Positions 46,085 through 54,842 are shown, counted from the first letter of the stretch. The stretch: DNA of 64,000 nt from Burkholderia thailandensis E264 (GCF_000012365.1 NC_007650.1:1364001-1428000); one strand, 5' to 3'. Numbers and translations are program-made. Notes: generated from the sequence alone by a model not told the origin.

Positions 46085-48331
46085 TCAGTAGCGCGCGTTG
46101 AGCGTGACGAACGCCGAGCGGCCCGGCGCGATCGACGCGTAGTGCGCCGGATAGGCCTGATCGAAGTACGTGCGGTTGAACAGGTTGTTCACGTTGAGCC
46201 GGACGTCGAGCTTCTTGTTGATCCGGTATTGCGCCATCGCGTCGAAGCGCCAGTACGACGGCACCGCGCGCAGGTTCGCGGTGTCGCCGAACACCTTCGA
46301 CATGTAGAACGCGCCGCCGCCGACCGTGAACTTCGGCGTCACGTCGTAGTTCGTCCATAGCGTGAAGCTGTGCTTCGGCGTGTTCGGGAACTGGTGGCCC
46401 TTGTCCGCCGTGTTCTTGCCGTTCTCGCGCAGCTCGCTCTTCAGGTACGTGTAGCCGCCGAACACCTGCCACGCGCGCGTGAGCCGGCCGGAGAAGCCGA
46501 GCTCGAGCCCCTGCACGCGCTTGCTGCCGACCATCGCGTACTGGTTGTTCGGCAGCGTGACGCGCGCGTTCGTCGTGTCGATCTGAAAGAGGGCGGCCGT
46601 GAGCGCGAGCTTGTCGTCGAGCACGTTCCACTTGGTGCCGAGCTCGATGCTGCGGTTCTTCTCCGGCGCGAGCTGGTCGGCGTTCGAGCCGACGCCGCCT
46701 CGGCCCGGCGTGAGCGATTGCGTCTCCGCGCCTTCGCCGAGCAGCGCGCCGGCGGGCGTCGACGACGTCGCGTACGACGCATAGATGCTGCCGTTGGGCG
46801 CCGGCTTGAACACGAGGCCGAGCTGCCAGTTCACGAGCGTGTCGTCGCGCGTGTAGGTCTTGCCGCCGTTCGCGCGGGTGTCGGTGAAGCGGGTCGAGTA
46901 GTCGTCGATGCGCACGCCGGCGTTCACCTGCCAATGCTTGCTCAGCTCGACCGTGTCGAAGCCGTAGAGCGATTTCGTCACGGTGCGCGCATGCGCGTAG
47001 TCGTTGTTGCGCCTGATCGAGCCCGCCCACGGATCGTTCGGGTTCGGCGACCACAGGCTCGTGCAGTTGTAGCCGGACGCCGCGCCGATTCCTTGCTGGC
47101 AGATCTTGCCGGTGCCGGTCGCGACGCTGTACGAATCGCGCTTGCCCCATTCGCGCGACAGCTCGATGCCGGTCGTGAAGCTGTGCTTGAACGGGCCCGT
47201 GCGGAATTCGCCGAACAGCTCGGTCTGGTTCGCGATGCTGTTGATCGCGCTGTTGCGGTTGTTGTTGCGCCGCCAGACGCGGCCGTTGATCACGTTGCCC
47301 TGGCTGTCGTCGGGCTGCGTCCAGATGTAGTCCTGCGTCGATTCCGTGTAGCGCGTCGTGTTGCGCACCGTCAGCGACGGCGTGATGTCGTGCTCGATCC
47401 GCAGCGTGCCGATGTCCGACGTCGTCTTGCGGAAGTCGCGGTCGACGAGGCCGTAGAAGTTGTGCCGATCGACGTTCGCCGGATAGATCGTGTCGACGTT
47501 CGCCGGCTTGTTCGAGGCCGTGTAGAAGTACGGGATGCCGCCGTCGGGCAGGTCGTCGGTCGACAGGTGGTAGTAGCTCGCGGTCACGCGGGTGGGCGTG
47601 CCGAGCCCGAACGCGATCGACGGCGCGACACCCCAGCGTTCGTTGTTCACCGCGTCGCGGCCCGCGACGTCGTTGTTGTGGCTCATCAGGTTCAGGCGAA
47701 ACGCCGCGTGGTCGGCGAACTGCCAGTTGCCGTCCGCGGTGAAGCGGCGGTAGCGGTCGGTGCCGAGCCCCGCGCTCGCCTCGGCTGTCGTGCCGAGATG
47801 CGGCGCCTTCGTGACGAGGTTGATGCTGCCGCCCGCGCCGCCTCGGCCGCCGTACGCGCCGTCCGAGCCCTTCGTGATCTCGATGCGCTCGGTGTTGAAG
47901 ATCTCGCGCGTCGTCGCGCCCGTGTCGCGCATCCCGTCGACGAACAGGCTGCCCTGCGTGTCGTAGCCGCGGATGAACGGGCGGTCGCCGAGCGGATTGC
48001 CGCCTTCGCCCGCGCCGAACGTGATGCCGGGCACCGTGCGCAGCGCCTCGGTGAGCGTCGCCGCGCCGCTGTCGTGGATCAGTTCCGGCGGAATCACGGT
48101 GACGGATTTGGGCGTGTCGACGAGCGGCGCGGTGAATTTCACCGACGACGAGAAGTCCGCCTTGTAGCTGCGCTCGGCGGCGCCCTTGACCTGGATCGGC
48201 GCGAGCTCCTTGTCGTGATCGGCGGTTGCCGCGGGCGGCGCGGCGTCCTGCGCGAACGCCGGGCTCGCGGCGAGCACGCTGCAGAGGGTGGTGAATTTTC
48301 CGAGCTTCAACTCGTCGGAACGCGACTTCAT
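46085..48331 (-). CDS. TonB-dependent siderophore receptor (PiuA/Fiu-like)
   Basis: 748 residues. Signal peptide to about residue 28 (SPAFAQ), then a TonB-box/plug region with the conserved VTVIPPELIHD and RPFIRGYDTQGSLFVDGMRDTGAT, and the 22-strand barrel ending in an aromatic C-terminus (TLNARY). It imports a ferric siderophore, probably catecholate, because it is coupled to PiuC. A Fur-box-like site lies about 120 bases upstream. ATG 48331 is the first start with the signal sequence. Confidence 0.93.
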   Translation of the reverse strand: MKSRSDELKLGKFTTLCSVLAASPAFAQDAAPPAATADHDKELAPIQVKGAAERSYKADFSSSVKFTAPLVDTPKSVTVIPPELIHDSGAATLTEALRTVPGITFGAGEGGNPLGDRPFIRGYDTQGSLFVDGMRDTGATTREIFNTERIEITKGSDGAYGGRGGAGGSINLVTKAPHLGTTAEASAGLGTDRYRRFTADGNWQFADHAAFRLNLMSHNNDVAGRDAVNNERWGVAPSIAFGLGTPTRVTASYYHLSTDDLPDGGIPYFYTASNKPANVDTIYPANVDRHNFYGLVDRDFRKTTSDIGTLRIEHDITPSLTVRNTTRYTESTQDYIWTQPDDSQGNVINGRVWRRNNNRNSAINSIANQTELFGEFRTGPFKHSFTTGIELSREWGKRDSYSVATGTGKICQQGIGAASGYNCTSLWSPNPNDPWAGSIRRNNDYAHARTVTKSLYGFDTVELSKHWQVNAGVRIDDYSTRFTDTRANGGKTYTRDDTLVNWQLGLVFKPAPNGSIYASYATSSTPAGALLGEGAETQSLTPGRGGVGSNADQLAPEKNRSIELGTKWNVLDDKLALTAALFQIDTTNARVTLPNNQYAMVGSKRVQGLELGFSGRLTRAWQVFGGYTYLKSELRENGKNTADKGHQFPNTPKHSFTLWTNYDVTPKFTVGGGAFYMSKVFGDTANLRAVPSYWRFDAMAQYRINKKLDVRLNVNNLFNRTYFDQAYPAHYASIAPGRSAFVTLNARY

Positions 48332-48764
48332 CGGTGGTATTTCCTCGCCAGGTGTGACTCGATCGGGCGAAGCAACGGCCGCTGCATGATGCGTTCCGCC
48401 CAATTATTACAAATTGTTTTCGGGCGCCATTTTAGTGAATAAGTGTATAAATGAGAAGCGTTCTTGTTACATTGATCGAAACGGCCGGCCGACTTCGGCG
48501 CTATCTGATTGAAAAGAAAGGGAATGCGCGGAATGACGCAGCGTGGCCGCAGCGGCGTGAGCCGCGCTTGCGTCTGCGATGCGGCCTGAGGGCCGTGACG
48601 TGGCGGTAAGAATCGGCCCGGCGACGCAGGGGCGACGCGGGGGCGATGCGGGCGCCGCAGGGCGCGAGCGACGAACTCGGGCGAGGGCGCGAACGGCGGC
48701 GCTAATCCGAACGCGGCGGGCGAGGCGGCCGGCTTCCCGACCGGCCGCGCGCGCCGGGCGGGCG
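48332..48764. other. Intergenic: receptor promoter, no gene seen
   Basis: 433 bases between receptor start and ATCase stop. The left ~150 bases are AT-rich with the Fur-like site; the right part is GC-rich and without recognisable protein. Confidence 0.55.
48449..48467 (-). promoter_or_regulatory. Candidate Fur box upstream of the siderophore receptor
   Basis: AAATGAGAAGCGTTCTTGT resembles the Fur core (AATGAGAA-x-CATTCTT). It lies ~120 bases before the receptor ATG in an AT-rich promoter-like stretch. A Fur site is expected for this iron-uptake operon. Confidence 0.6.
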
Positions 48765-50060
48765 TCAGTCGATCCCGTGGAACACGGCGTCCTCGGGCCC
48801 GAGGTACGCGGGCGGACGCCACGTCGCGTCGCGCATCGAGTGCTGGACCAGATGCTCGACGCCGAGCAGCACCGCGAAGATCGCCATCCGGACCGGAATC
48901 CCGTTGTCGGTCTGGCGGAAGATCGCGAGGCGCGGGTCGCGGTTCAGGTCGGTCGACAGATCGTTCGCGCCCGGCCGGCTGTCGCGCGGCAGCGGGTGCA
49001 TGATCAGCGTGTCGCGGCCGCACGCCGTGTCGACGAGCGCCTGGTTGATCTGGAAGTCGGGCGTGTAGCCTTCGAACGATTCGTCGGTGAAGCGCTCCTT
49101 CTGGATTCGCGTCGCGTAGACGACGTCCGCGCCCTTCAGGCCCGCCGCGAGGTCGTGCGTCTCCTCGACGACGTGGCCGTTCGTCGAGATCTGGTCGACG
49201 ATGTACGCCGGCATCTCGAGCGTCGGCGGCGACACGAGCGTGAACTTCAGCCCGCGATACAGCGCGAGCAGCTTGACGAGCGAGTGGACCGTGCGGCCGT
49301 ATTTCAGGTCGCCGACGAGCGCGATGTGCGCGCCGTCGACGATCTTGCCCAGGCGCGAGAACTCGCGCTGGATCGTGTACAGATCGAGGAGCGCCTGGCT
49401 CGGATGCTCGCCGGGGCCGTCGCCGCCGTTGATCACGGGCAGGTTCGTCGCGCGCGCGAACTCGGCGACCGAGCCTTGCTCCGGGTGGCGGATCACGAGC
49501 GCATCGACGTAGCCCGCCATCACGCGGCTCGTGTCGTAGATCGATTCGCCCTTGGCCATCGACGAGAACGTGAAGCCCGTCGTGTCGCACACCGAGCCGC
49601 CGAGCCGGCAGAACGCGGCGCCGAACGACACGCGGGTGCGCGTGCTCGCCTCGAAGAACAGGTTGCCGAGCACCGCGCCCTCGAGCACGCGCGAGATCTT
49701 GCGGCGGCGCGCGATCGGCTGCATCACGTCGGCGACCCGGAACAGCGCCTCGACCGAGTCGCGTGAGAACTGATCGACCGACAGCAACTGCGGCTTGCCT
49801 TCGAACAGGAACTGGCTCGCGAGCGGCTGCCGGGAATCTACGCTTTGCGCATACCCTTCGCCGGCCGGCGTGCGTTCGACGATTTCGGAGACGAAACGCT
49901 CGACGATCTCGGGCATGCCGCGCGATTCCTGCGAATCGTCGGGCAGCAGCCATGTGTCGAGCGCGCGGCGGCTGACGCCGATGCGGTTCGCGAACGCTTC
50001 GCGGGTCATGTTGAGGCGGCGCATCGCGTCGCGCAGGAACGCTTGCTGAGGAACGGTCAT
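48765..50060 (-). CDS. pyrB: Aspartate carbamoyltransferase with N-terminal HTH-like extension
   Basis: 431 residues against ~310 for ordinary PyrB. Residues ~14-42 (REAFANRIGVSRRALDTWL) form an XRE-like helix-turn-helix; the ATCase begins near 75. Catalytic signatures: carbamoyl-phosphate loop STRTR (139-143) and HPLPR late. It makes carbamoyl aspartate in pyrimidine synthesis. It is solitary, with no other pyrimidine gene nearby, so it is probably a second, regulated or special-purpose copy. DNA binding by the extension is inference. Confidence 0.9.
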   Translation of the reverse strand: MTVPQQAFLRDAMRRLNMTREAFANRIGVSRRALDTWLLPDDSQESRGMPEIVERFVSEIVERTPAGEGYAQSVDSRQPLASQFLFEGKPQLLSVDQFSRDSVEALFRVADVMQPIARRRKISRVLEGAVLGNLFFEASTRTRVSFGAAFCRLGGSVCDTTGFTFSSMAKGESIYDTSRVMAGYVDALVIRHPEQGSVAEFARATNLPVINGGDGPGEHPSQALLDLYTIQREFSRLGKIVDGAHIALVGDLKYGRTVHSLVKLLALYRGLKFTLVSPPTLEMPAYIVDQISTNGHVVEETHDLAAGLKGADVVYATRIQKERFTDESFEGYTPDFQINQALVDTACGRDTLIMHPLPRDSRPGANDLSTDLNRDPRLAIFRQTDNGIPVRMAIFAVLLGVEHLVQHSMRDATWRPPAYLGPEDAVFHGID

Positions 50061-50220
50061 CGGTCGGCTGGGCTCTCTGAAATATACGCGATGCGTATGG
50101 TAGGTCGCCGGCGCTCGAAGTCAAGCGAAAAATGCGCGCCGATTGACGGAGACACTGACGCGGACAAGGCGCGCAGGCGTTGCGCGACATTGCCGCACGA
50201 ACCGAAACACGTTTAACAAT

Positions 50221-50256
50221 TGCTTTGCCCCGCGCGATACGGCGCGTCCGTATAAT
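50221..50256 (+). promoter_or_regulatory. Probable entericidin promoter
   Basis: A clear -10 box TATAAT at 50251-50256, 87 bases before the entericidin ATG. A consensus -35 at the right distance is not obvious, so the -10 carries most of the weight. Confidence 0.5.
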
Positions 50257-50342
50257 CCGGACCGGTCCCCGCGCCGTCTCGCGGGCGGATTCCGATACGC
50301 CGGTCGCTCGTGAAGCGTCCGCACTGAACTAGGAGAGTGAGA

Positions 50343-50477
50343 ATGAATCGCGCGATTGCCGCCGCCCTGTTGATCCTGACCGCCGCGCTCGCCGGCTGCA
50401 ACACGATCGCCGGCGTCGGCCAGGACATCTCGAAGGGCGGGCAGGCGATTTCGAACACGGCCGAAAAGGCGAAGTAA
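50343..50477 (+). CDS. Entericidin A/B-type lipoprotein
   Basis: 44-residue lipoprotein: MNRAIAAALLILTAALAGC forms the signal with a lipobox LAGC, then a short mature peptide with GVGQDISKGGQ and a C-terminal NTAEKAK. Entericidins are membrane lipoproteins of a proposed antidote/toxin system, expressed in stationary phase. AGGAG lies 8 bases before ATG 50343, and a strong hairpin follows downstream. It diverges from the ATCase gene. Confidence 0.9.
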   Translation: MNRAIAAALLILTAALAGCNTIAGVGQDISKGGQAISNTAEKAK

Positions 50478-50530
50478 GCGAGGTCGTTTTCGTTGTCGAC
50501 GATGCCGCCGCCGCGGGTGCGACGGCATGA

Positions 50531-50557
50531 GCGGGCCCGGCATCCAGCCGGGCCCGC
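50531..50557 (+). terminator. Hairpin after the entericidin gene
   Basis: Perfect 11-base stem GCGGGCCCGGC / GCCGGGCCCGC with loop ATCCA, followed by a short weak T-tract (GTCGTTT). A good candidate intrinsic terminator for the entericidin transcript, and possibly for the convergent cupin gene. Confidence 0.65.
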
Positions 50558-50610
50558 GTCGTTTCGGGCGCTTGCCCGCCGGGCGAGCGGCGCGGCGGCG
50601 CGGCGGCGCG

Positions 50611-51069
50611 TCAACGCGGCAGCGGCGTTTTCAACGCGCGATGCTCGCCAACCACCGCGAACACGACGATCTGCGCGGGCTCGGTATCACTCGCGTTGCG
50701 CGACACGATGTGATGCGAGCCGGGCGGTTCGTACCACGCTTCGCCCGGCCCGTAGGTCCGCGGCGGCTCGCCCTCCAGTTGCGACACGACGCGGCCCTGC
50801 GTGACGAACGCGAAGATCGAGCCCGCGTGCGCGTGCGGACCGGACGCCGCGCCGGGCGCATACGCTACCGTCACGACCTGCGCGTCGTTGCCGGGTGCTT
50901 CGGCGAGCGGCTGCGTCAGCACCGGCCGCACTTGCCCCACGTCGCCGCGATGCGCGCTGCCCGGCGCGGCGAAGAGCGCAGCGGCGAGCGCCGCCGCACC
51001 AAACGCGGCGGATCGCGCGATGCCTGCGATTCGCGCGGAGGCCGCGATTCCTTTCCTGTCGGGCGCCAT
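50611..51069 (-). CDS. Cupin-domain protein
   Basis: 152 residues. An N-terminal exported segment (SAAFGAAALAAALFAAPGSA) is followed by a cupin: HAHAG and GEAWYEPPGSHH are the two metal-binding histidine motifs. Probably periplasmic. Function unknown. ATG 51069 has GAGG seven bases upstream and lies 8 bases after the AhpD-like stop, so the two are one operon. Confidence 0.85.
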   Translation of the reverse strand: MAPDRKGIAASARIAGIARSAAFGAAALAAALFAAPGSAHRGDVGQVRPVLTQPLAEAPGNDAQVVTVAYAPGAASGPHAHAGSIFAFVTQGRVVSQLEGEPPRTYGPGEAWYEPPGSHHIVSRNASDTEPAQIVVFAVVGEHRALKTPLPR

Positions 51070-51077
51070 GCCTGACC

Positions 51078-51515
51078 TCACGCCGGCAGCTTGCGAAACG
51101 ACACCGCGAAGCGGTTCCAACTGTTGATCGTCGCGACGGCGAGCGTCAGATCGACGAGTTCCGCATCGGTGAAATGCGGCCGCACCGCCTCCCAGACGGC
51201 GTCGGGCACGTGATCGCGCGCGACGAGCGTCACCGCCTCGGTCCATTCGAGCGCCGCGCGTTCGCGATCGGTGAAGAACGGCGCCTCGCGCCAGACGACG
51301 ACCGTCGCGAGACGGCGGTCGGTTTCGCCGTGCTTGCGCGCGTCGCGCGTGTGCATGTCGACGCAGTACGCGCAGCCGTTGATCTGCGACGCGCGCAGGC
51401 GCACGAGCTCGATCAACGTCGGCTCCAGCCCGCTTTGCGCGATTCGCTCCTCGAGCGCGAGCATGGCGTTGAGCGCGTGCGGGTTCGCTTTGCGGTAGTC
51501 GAGACGGGTTTCCAT
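51078..51515 (-). CDS. Carboxymuconolactone decarboxylase/AhpD-like protein
   Basis: 145 residues. The redox CxxC is CAYCVDMH, in the typical AhpD position with LRASQING before it. Relatives reduce peroxidase partners or act in aromatic metabolism; the role here is unknown. It precedes the cupin gene by 8 bases in one operon. Confidence 0.88.
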   Translation of the reverse strand: METRLDYRKANPHALNAMLALEERIAQSGLEPTLIELVRLRASQINGCAYCVDMHTRDARKHGETDRRLATVVVWREAPFFTDRERAALEWTEAVTLVARDHVPDAVWEAVRPHFTDAELVDLTLAVATINSWNRFAVSFRKLPA

Positions 51516-51709
51516 GATGCGTTCCTCGGTATCGGGTGATCGTCGAATGCGCGAAGCCGCGCGACGCAGCCAGATTAGCGGCGCGAATGGCTATCCGGAA
51601 TGACCAATTTCCGGAATTTTCAGGAGGCCGGGTTGCGGGGCGGCGAGTTCGCGTGCCCTGGGACACGCGCCCTCGAGTCCGAAAATCCGTGCGCCCGAAA
51701 GCCCGAAAC

Positions 51710-53188
51710 TCACGCGCACCGACTCAACACGTCCGCGAGCCGCGCGAGCGCGACGTCGATCGCGGGCGCGTCGATGCCGCCGTAGCCGAACAGGATGCCG
51801 GCGTCGGGCGGACTATCCGCGTAGAACGCCGAGATGCCGTGCAGGTCGATGCCCGCTTCGCGAGCGGCGTCGAGCGTCGCGCGCTCGTCGATGCCCGCGG
51901 CGAGGCGCGCGCTCAGGTGAATGCCGGCCGCCGGAATCACGGGCCGCAGCCAGCGCGACAGCGCGCCGTGCAGATGCGCGGCGAGCAGCCGGCGGCGCGC
52001 GTCGTAGTGGCGGTGGATGCGCCGCAGATGGCGGGCGAACGCGCCGTCCGCGATGAACCGCGCGAGCGCCGTCTGGGTGAGCGTGCACGCGTGCCAGTCG
52101 GCGATCTGCTTCGCGTTGCGCAGCGCGAGGTTCAGCGAGTGCGGCGGCACCGCGTAGCCGATCCGCAGCTCCGGAAACAGCGTCTTCGAGAACGTGCCGA
52201 CGTATGCGACGAGCCCCGCGCGATCGAGGCTCTTGAGCGGTTCGAGCGGCCGGCCCTCGAAGCGGAACTCGCAGTCGTAGTCGTCTTCGACGATCACCGC
52301 GCGCCGCCGCTGCGCCCATTCGAGCAGCGCGACGCGCCGCTCGAGGCTCATCGGCATGCCGAGCGGGAACTGATGCGACGGCGTCACGTAGACGAAGCGC
52401 GCGTCGTCCGGCAGTTGCGCGACGACGAGGCCGTGCGCATCGACGGGCACGCCGGCCACGCACGCGCCGAGCGCCGCGAACGCCGCGCGGGCGGGCGGAT
52501 AGCCGGGCTCCTCGACGGCGACGACGTCGCCCGGGCGTATGAGCACGCGCGCGAGCAGGTCGAGCGCCTGCTGCGCGCCCTGCGTGACGATCACGTCCTG
52601 CCAGTCGCATGCGACCGCGCGGCTGAAGCCGGCGTAGCGCGCGATCGCGTCGCGCAGCTCGGGCTCGCCCGCCGGGTCGCGATAGTCGCCGCTGCTGCGC
52701 GCCTGCGCGCGCAACGCGTGCAGGACGCAGCGCCGCCAGTCGTCCCACGGAAAATGCGCCTTGTCGGTGACGCCGCCGCGGAAGTCGAACGCGAGCGGCG
52801 CGCGCGCCGGCGGCATCGACAGCCCGGCCGGCACGTCGGACCAGCCGTCGTGCGCGCGGGCGAGCGCATCGTCGCGGCGCTCGGCGCGGTAGCCGTCGCG
52901 CATCGCATCCGCGGGAGCGCCGTCGGCGTGCGCCGCGGGCACGCGTGTCGGGCCGTCGGCGACGAACGTGCCGCAGCCCGCGCGCGTCAGCAGAAAGCCC
53001 TCGCTCGCGAGGCGCTCGAACGCGTCGAGCGTCGTCTTGCGCGACACGCCGAGCTGGTGCGCGAGATCGCGCGTCGAAGGCAACCGCGCGCCGGCGGCGA
53101 CGCGTCCGTCGACAATGGCCGCGCGCAGTTGCCGATAGATCTGGCCGGCGAGGTCTCGGCGATCGTGGAGGCTGATCTGAAGTTCCAC
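51710..53188 (-). CDS. MocR-type GntR/aminotransferase regulator
   Basis: 492 residues. The N-terminal GntR winged helix reads LPSTRDLAHQLGVSRKTTLDAFERL. The C-terminal ~370 residues are an aspartate-aminotransferase fold I domain: VTQGAQQALDLLARVL, then EDDYDCEFRF, and the PLP lysine in VGTFSKTLFP. MocR/PdxR proteins bind PLP-based effectors and usually control a divergently transcribed gene. GTG 53188 is chosen since the helix begins at once and AGGTGG precedes it. It faces the PKS-NRPS operon across 631 bases and may control it. Confidence 0.9.
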   Translation of the reverse strand: MELQISLHDRRDLAGQIYRQLRAAIVDGRVAAGARLPSTRDLAHQLGVSRKTTLDAFERLASEGFLLTRAGCGTFVADGPTRVPAAHADGAPADAMRDGYRAERRDDALARAHDGWSDVPAGLSMPPARAPLAFDFRGGVTDKAHFPWDDWRRCVLHALRAQARSSGDYRDPAGEPELRDAIARYAGFSRAVACDWQDVIVTQGAQQALDLLARVLIRPGDVVAVEEPGYPPARAAFAALGACVAGVPVDAHGLVVAQLPDDARFVYVTPSHQFPLGMPMSLERRVALLEWAQRRRAVIVEDDYDCEFRFEGRPLEPLKSLDRAGLVAYVGTFSKTLFPELRIGYAVPPHSLNLALRNAKQIADWHACTLTQTALARFIADGAFARHLRRIHRHYDARRRLLAAHLHGALSRWLRPVIPAAGIHLSARLAAGIDERATLDAAREAGIDLHGISAFYADSPPDAGILFGYGGIDAPAIDVALARLADVLSRCA

Positions 53189-53819
53189 GGCGTGGCCACC
53201 TGAACGAGCGATGAATTCGCCATTCTGGCATGCCGGCGCGGCCCATGCGGCGCGCATCGCCGGCGCGCGGCCGGTTCCGGTCCACGCGCGAATCGAGCTG
53301 TTTCGCGCCGTTTCGCGCCGTTTTGCGACTGCGCGCTCGGCGCGCTCGGCGCGGAACCGTTCGCCTGGCCGGCGAATGAAATTCAAAAATTTGAGGTGTT
53401 CCGTCAAATTCCTGGATTTCGCAATGAAAATCAATGGCTGTAATTGATGTTGAAATGAAATCGATGGATGAAATATTACCCGACCGATTATTTTCGATGC
53501 GGAATCGGCATAAATTCAATTTTGCGAAATTAACGAAAAAAATGCCTTTTGGCTTTTCTGCCGCCGCTGCCGGTATGCTAATCTGGCTGCGCTGGCAGTG
53601 GCGTTTCGTCTGTTTCGCGCGCATTGGATTCAAGCGGGCCGTCCATTGTTGAGCACCATGGCGACAAGCGTTTGAGTCATTTTCAACATGAAAATGATCG
53701 TGTCTTGAAGTGCGGATGTCCGGTTCGGCGGGAATGCGCCTTGCTATTGCCGCTCGATTCTCGCTGGAATTGTCTCGAAATCGATGGTCCCTTCCCATTC
53801 ACACTGTGAGGTGATTGAC
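53189..53819. other. AT-richer intergenic region at the head of the PKS-NRPS operon
   Basis: 631 bases between the divergent MocR-type gene and the small leader-like gene. From ~53370 to 53600 the composition is clearly less GC-rich than its surroundings. TATGCT (53573-53578) with TTGGCT upstream could form a promoter, weakly. One 72-codon open frame (53434-53652) has no family or start support, so I do not call it. Confidence 0.55.
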
Positions 53820-54047
53820 ATGCTTTATGACGACATCGTTTCCGCATTAGGCAAAGCCGTTAAAGATCCCGGTTATCGTTCCAAACTCCTGGCCGATCCG
53901 AACGGCACGCTGAAGGCCGAGGGCGCCGATCTCGGCAATTCGGTCACCACGCTCGAGTGGGTCGAGTCGACCAACTGCCTGAACGTCCACGTGGCCAACG
54001 GCGGCGCGAACTGGAGCGGCGCGGTGCTGCTCAAGATCGAGAAGTAA
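53820..54047 (+). CDS. Nitrile-hydratase-leader-like (NHLP-type) small protein
   Basis: 75 residues. Residues ~10-50 have the nitrile-hydratase-alpha-like leader pattern: GKAVKDPGYRSKLLADP, then TLKAEG and VESTNCLNVHV. In NHLP precursors such a leader precedes a modified core. Here the C-terminal stretch after GlyGly61-62 is only 13 residues, with a single Cys53 upstream of it. ATG 53820 has GAGGTGA seven bases upstream. It is the first gene of the operon, 84 bases before the unknown protein. I see no cyclodehydratase or protease gene in the window. Precursor function is inference; it could be a small partner protein. Confidence 0.75.
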   Translation: MLYDDIVSALGKAVKDPGYRSKLLADPNGTLKAEGADLGNSVTTLEWVESTNCLNVHVANGGANWSGAVLLKIEK

Positions 54048-54131
54048 GGCCGCCGCCGCGGTCGCGGTGATCGCTCGCGAAGGGCGCGGCGCCGTTGCGG
54101 CGGGCCCTTCGCATTCCTTTCACGAGCCCAT

Positions 54132-54842
54132 GTGAGTCCGCCCTTGATCTGGACGTTTCCAGCCCCGCTTTGCCTGTTCGTTCGCGCGACCATCCGGCGC
54201 GAGAAATACGCGGCGTTCAAGGAATTGGCGCGCCAGGTCGCGTTCGCGTATCGCCAGCACCCTGCGCGGCTCGAGTGGAGCGCGTACGCGACCGTCGCGG
54301 GGCCGTCGCTTGGCGTCTACATCATCGTTCCCCTCGATTCGCTCGGCGCGATGGACGACATGGCGTCGCTCGACAAGGTGATGGCCGATGTCTACGGCGA
54401 CGAAGGCGCGATCCGGCTGGGCGAATTCCAGGATTGCGTGCTGGACATGAACACGTCGGTGCTCAACAGGATCGACCTCGGGCTCGCGCCCGTGCCGCCG
54501 CGCGACGCGCCGGCGGAGTATCTGTATTACCTGAACGTCAAGGTCGCCCCCGCGGCGGCCGGCCGGTTCGTCGACCGCGCGCGCGAGGCCGCCGCCGCGA
54601 TGACGAGCGGCCCGTTCGCGCTCTACGGCACGTTCGCCGGCGCGACCCGCGTGCACGGCTTCGCGCTCGGCGAGCGCATCGCCGATCTCGAACTCGTTGC
54701 CCGCCTGCAGGGCCGCATCGCGTCGGGTTCGCCCGCCGACGACGGCGAGCGCATCTGGGCCGGCATTCACGACACGCTTCAGGAGACCGAGACGTCGATC
54801 CTTCGCCACATCGGCCACGACGTTCGCGACGACAGGCGCTGA
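54132..54842 (+). CDS. Unknown protein, two similar dimeric-alpha/beta-barrel-like halves
   Basis: 236 residues, not recognised. Residues ~12-105 and ~125-230 look like two related halves: each has a beta strand of the type CLFVRATI / LYYLNVKV, an Ala/Arg-rich helix, and a later SVLNRI / SILRHI. This recalls duplicated antibiotic-monooxygenase-like barrels, but no catalytic motif is clear. The start is GTG 54132; ATG 54130 reads straight into a stop. No strong ribosome site, so coupling to the small gene upstream is likely. Its stop directly abuts the PKS-NRPS start. Confidence 0.75.
   Translation: MSPPLIWTFPAPLCLFVRATIRREKYAAFKELARQVAFAYRQHPARLEWSAYATVAGPSLGVYIIVPLDSLGAMDDMASLDKVMADVYGDEGAIRLGEFQDCVLDMNTSVLNRIDLGLAPVPPRDAPAEYLYYLNVKVAPAAAGRFVDRAREAAAAMTSGPFALYGTFAGATRVHGFALGERIADLELVARLQGRIASGSPADDGERIWAGIHDTLQETETSILRHIGHDVRDDRR

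Noticed and set aside
53434..53652. 72-codon open frame in the gap before the leader-like gene
   Set aside because: No ribosome site, no family, and it sits in the AT-richer promoter region. It could be a leader peptide but nothing supports it.
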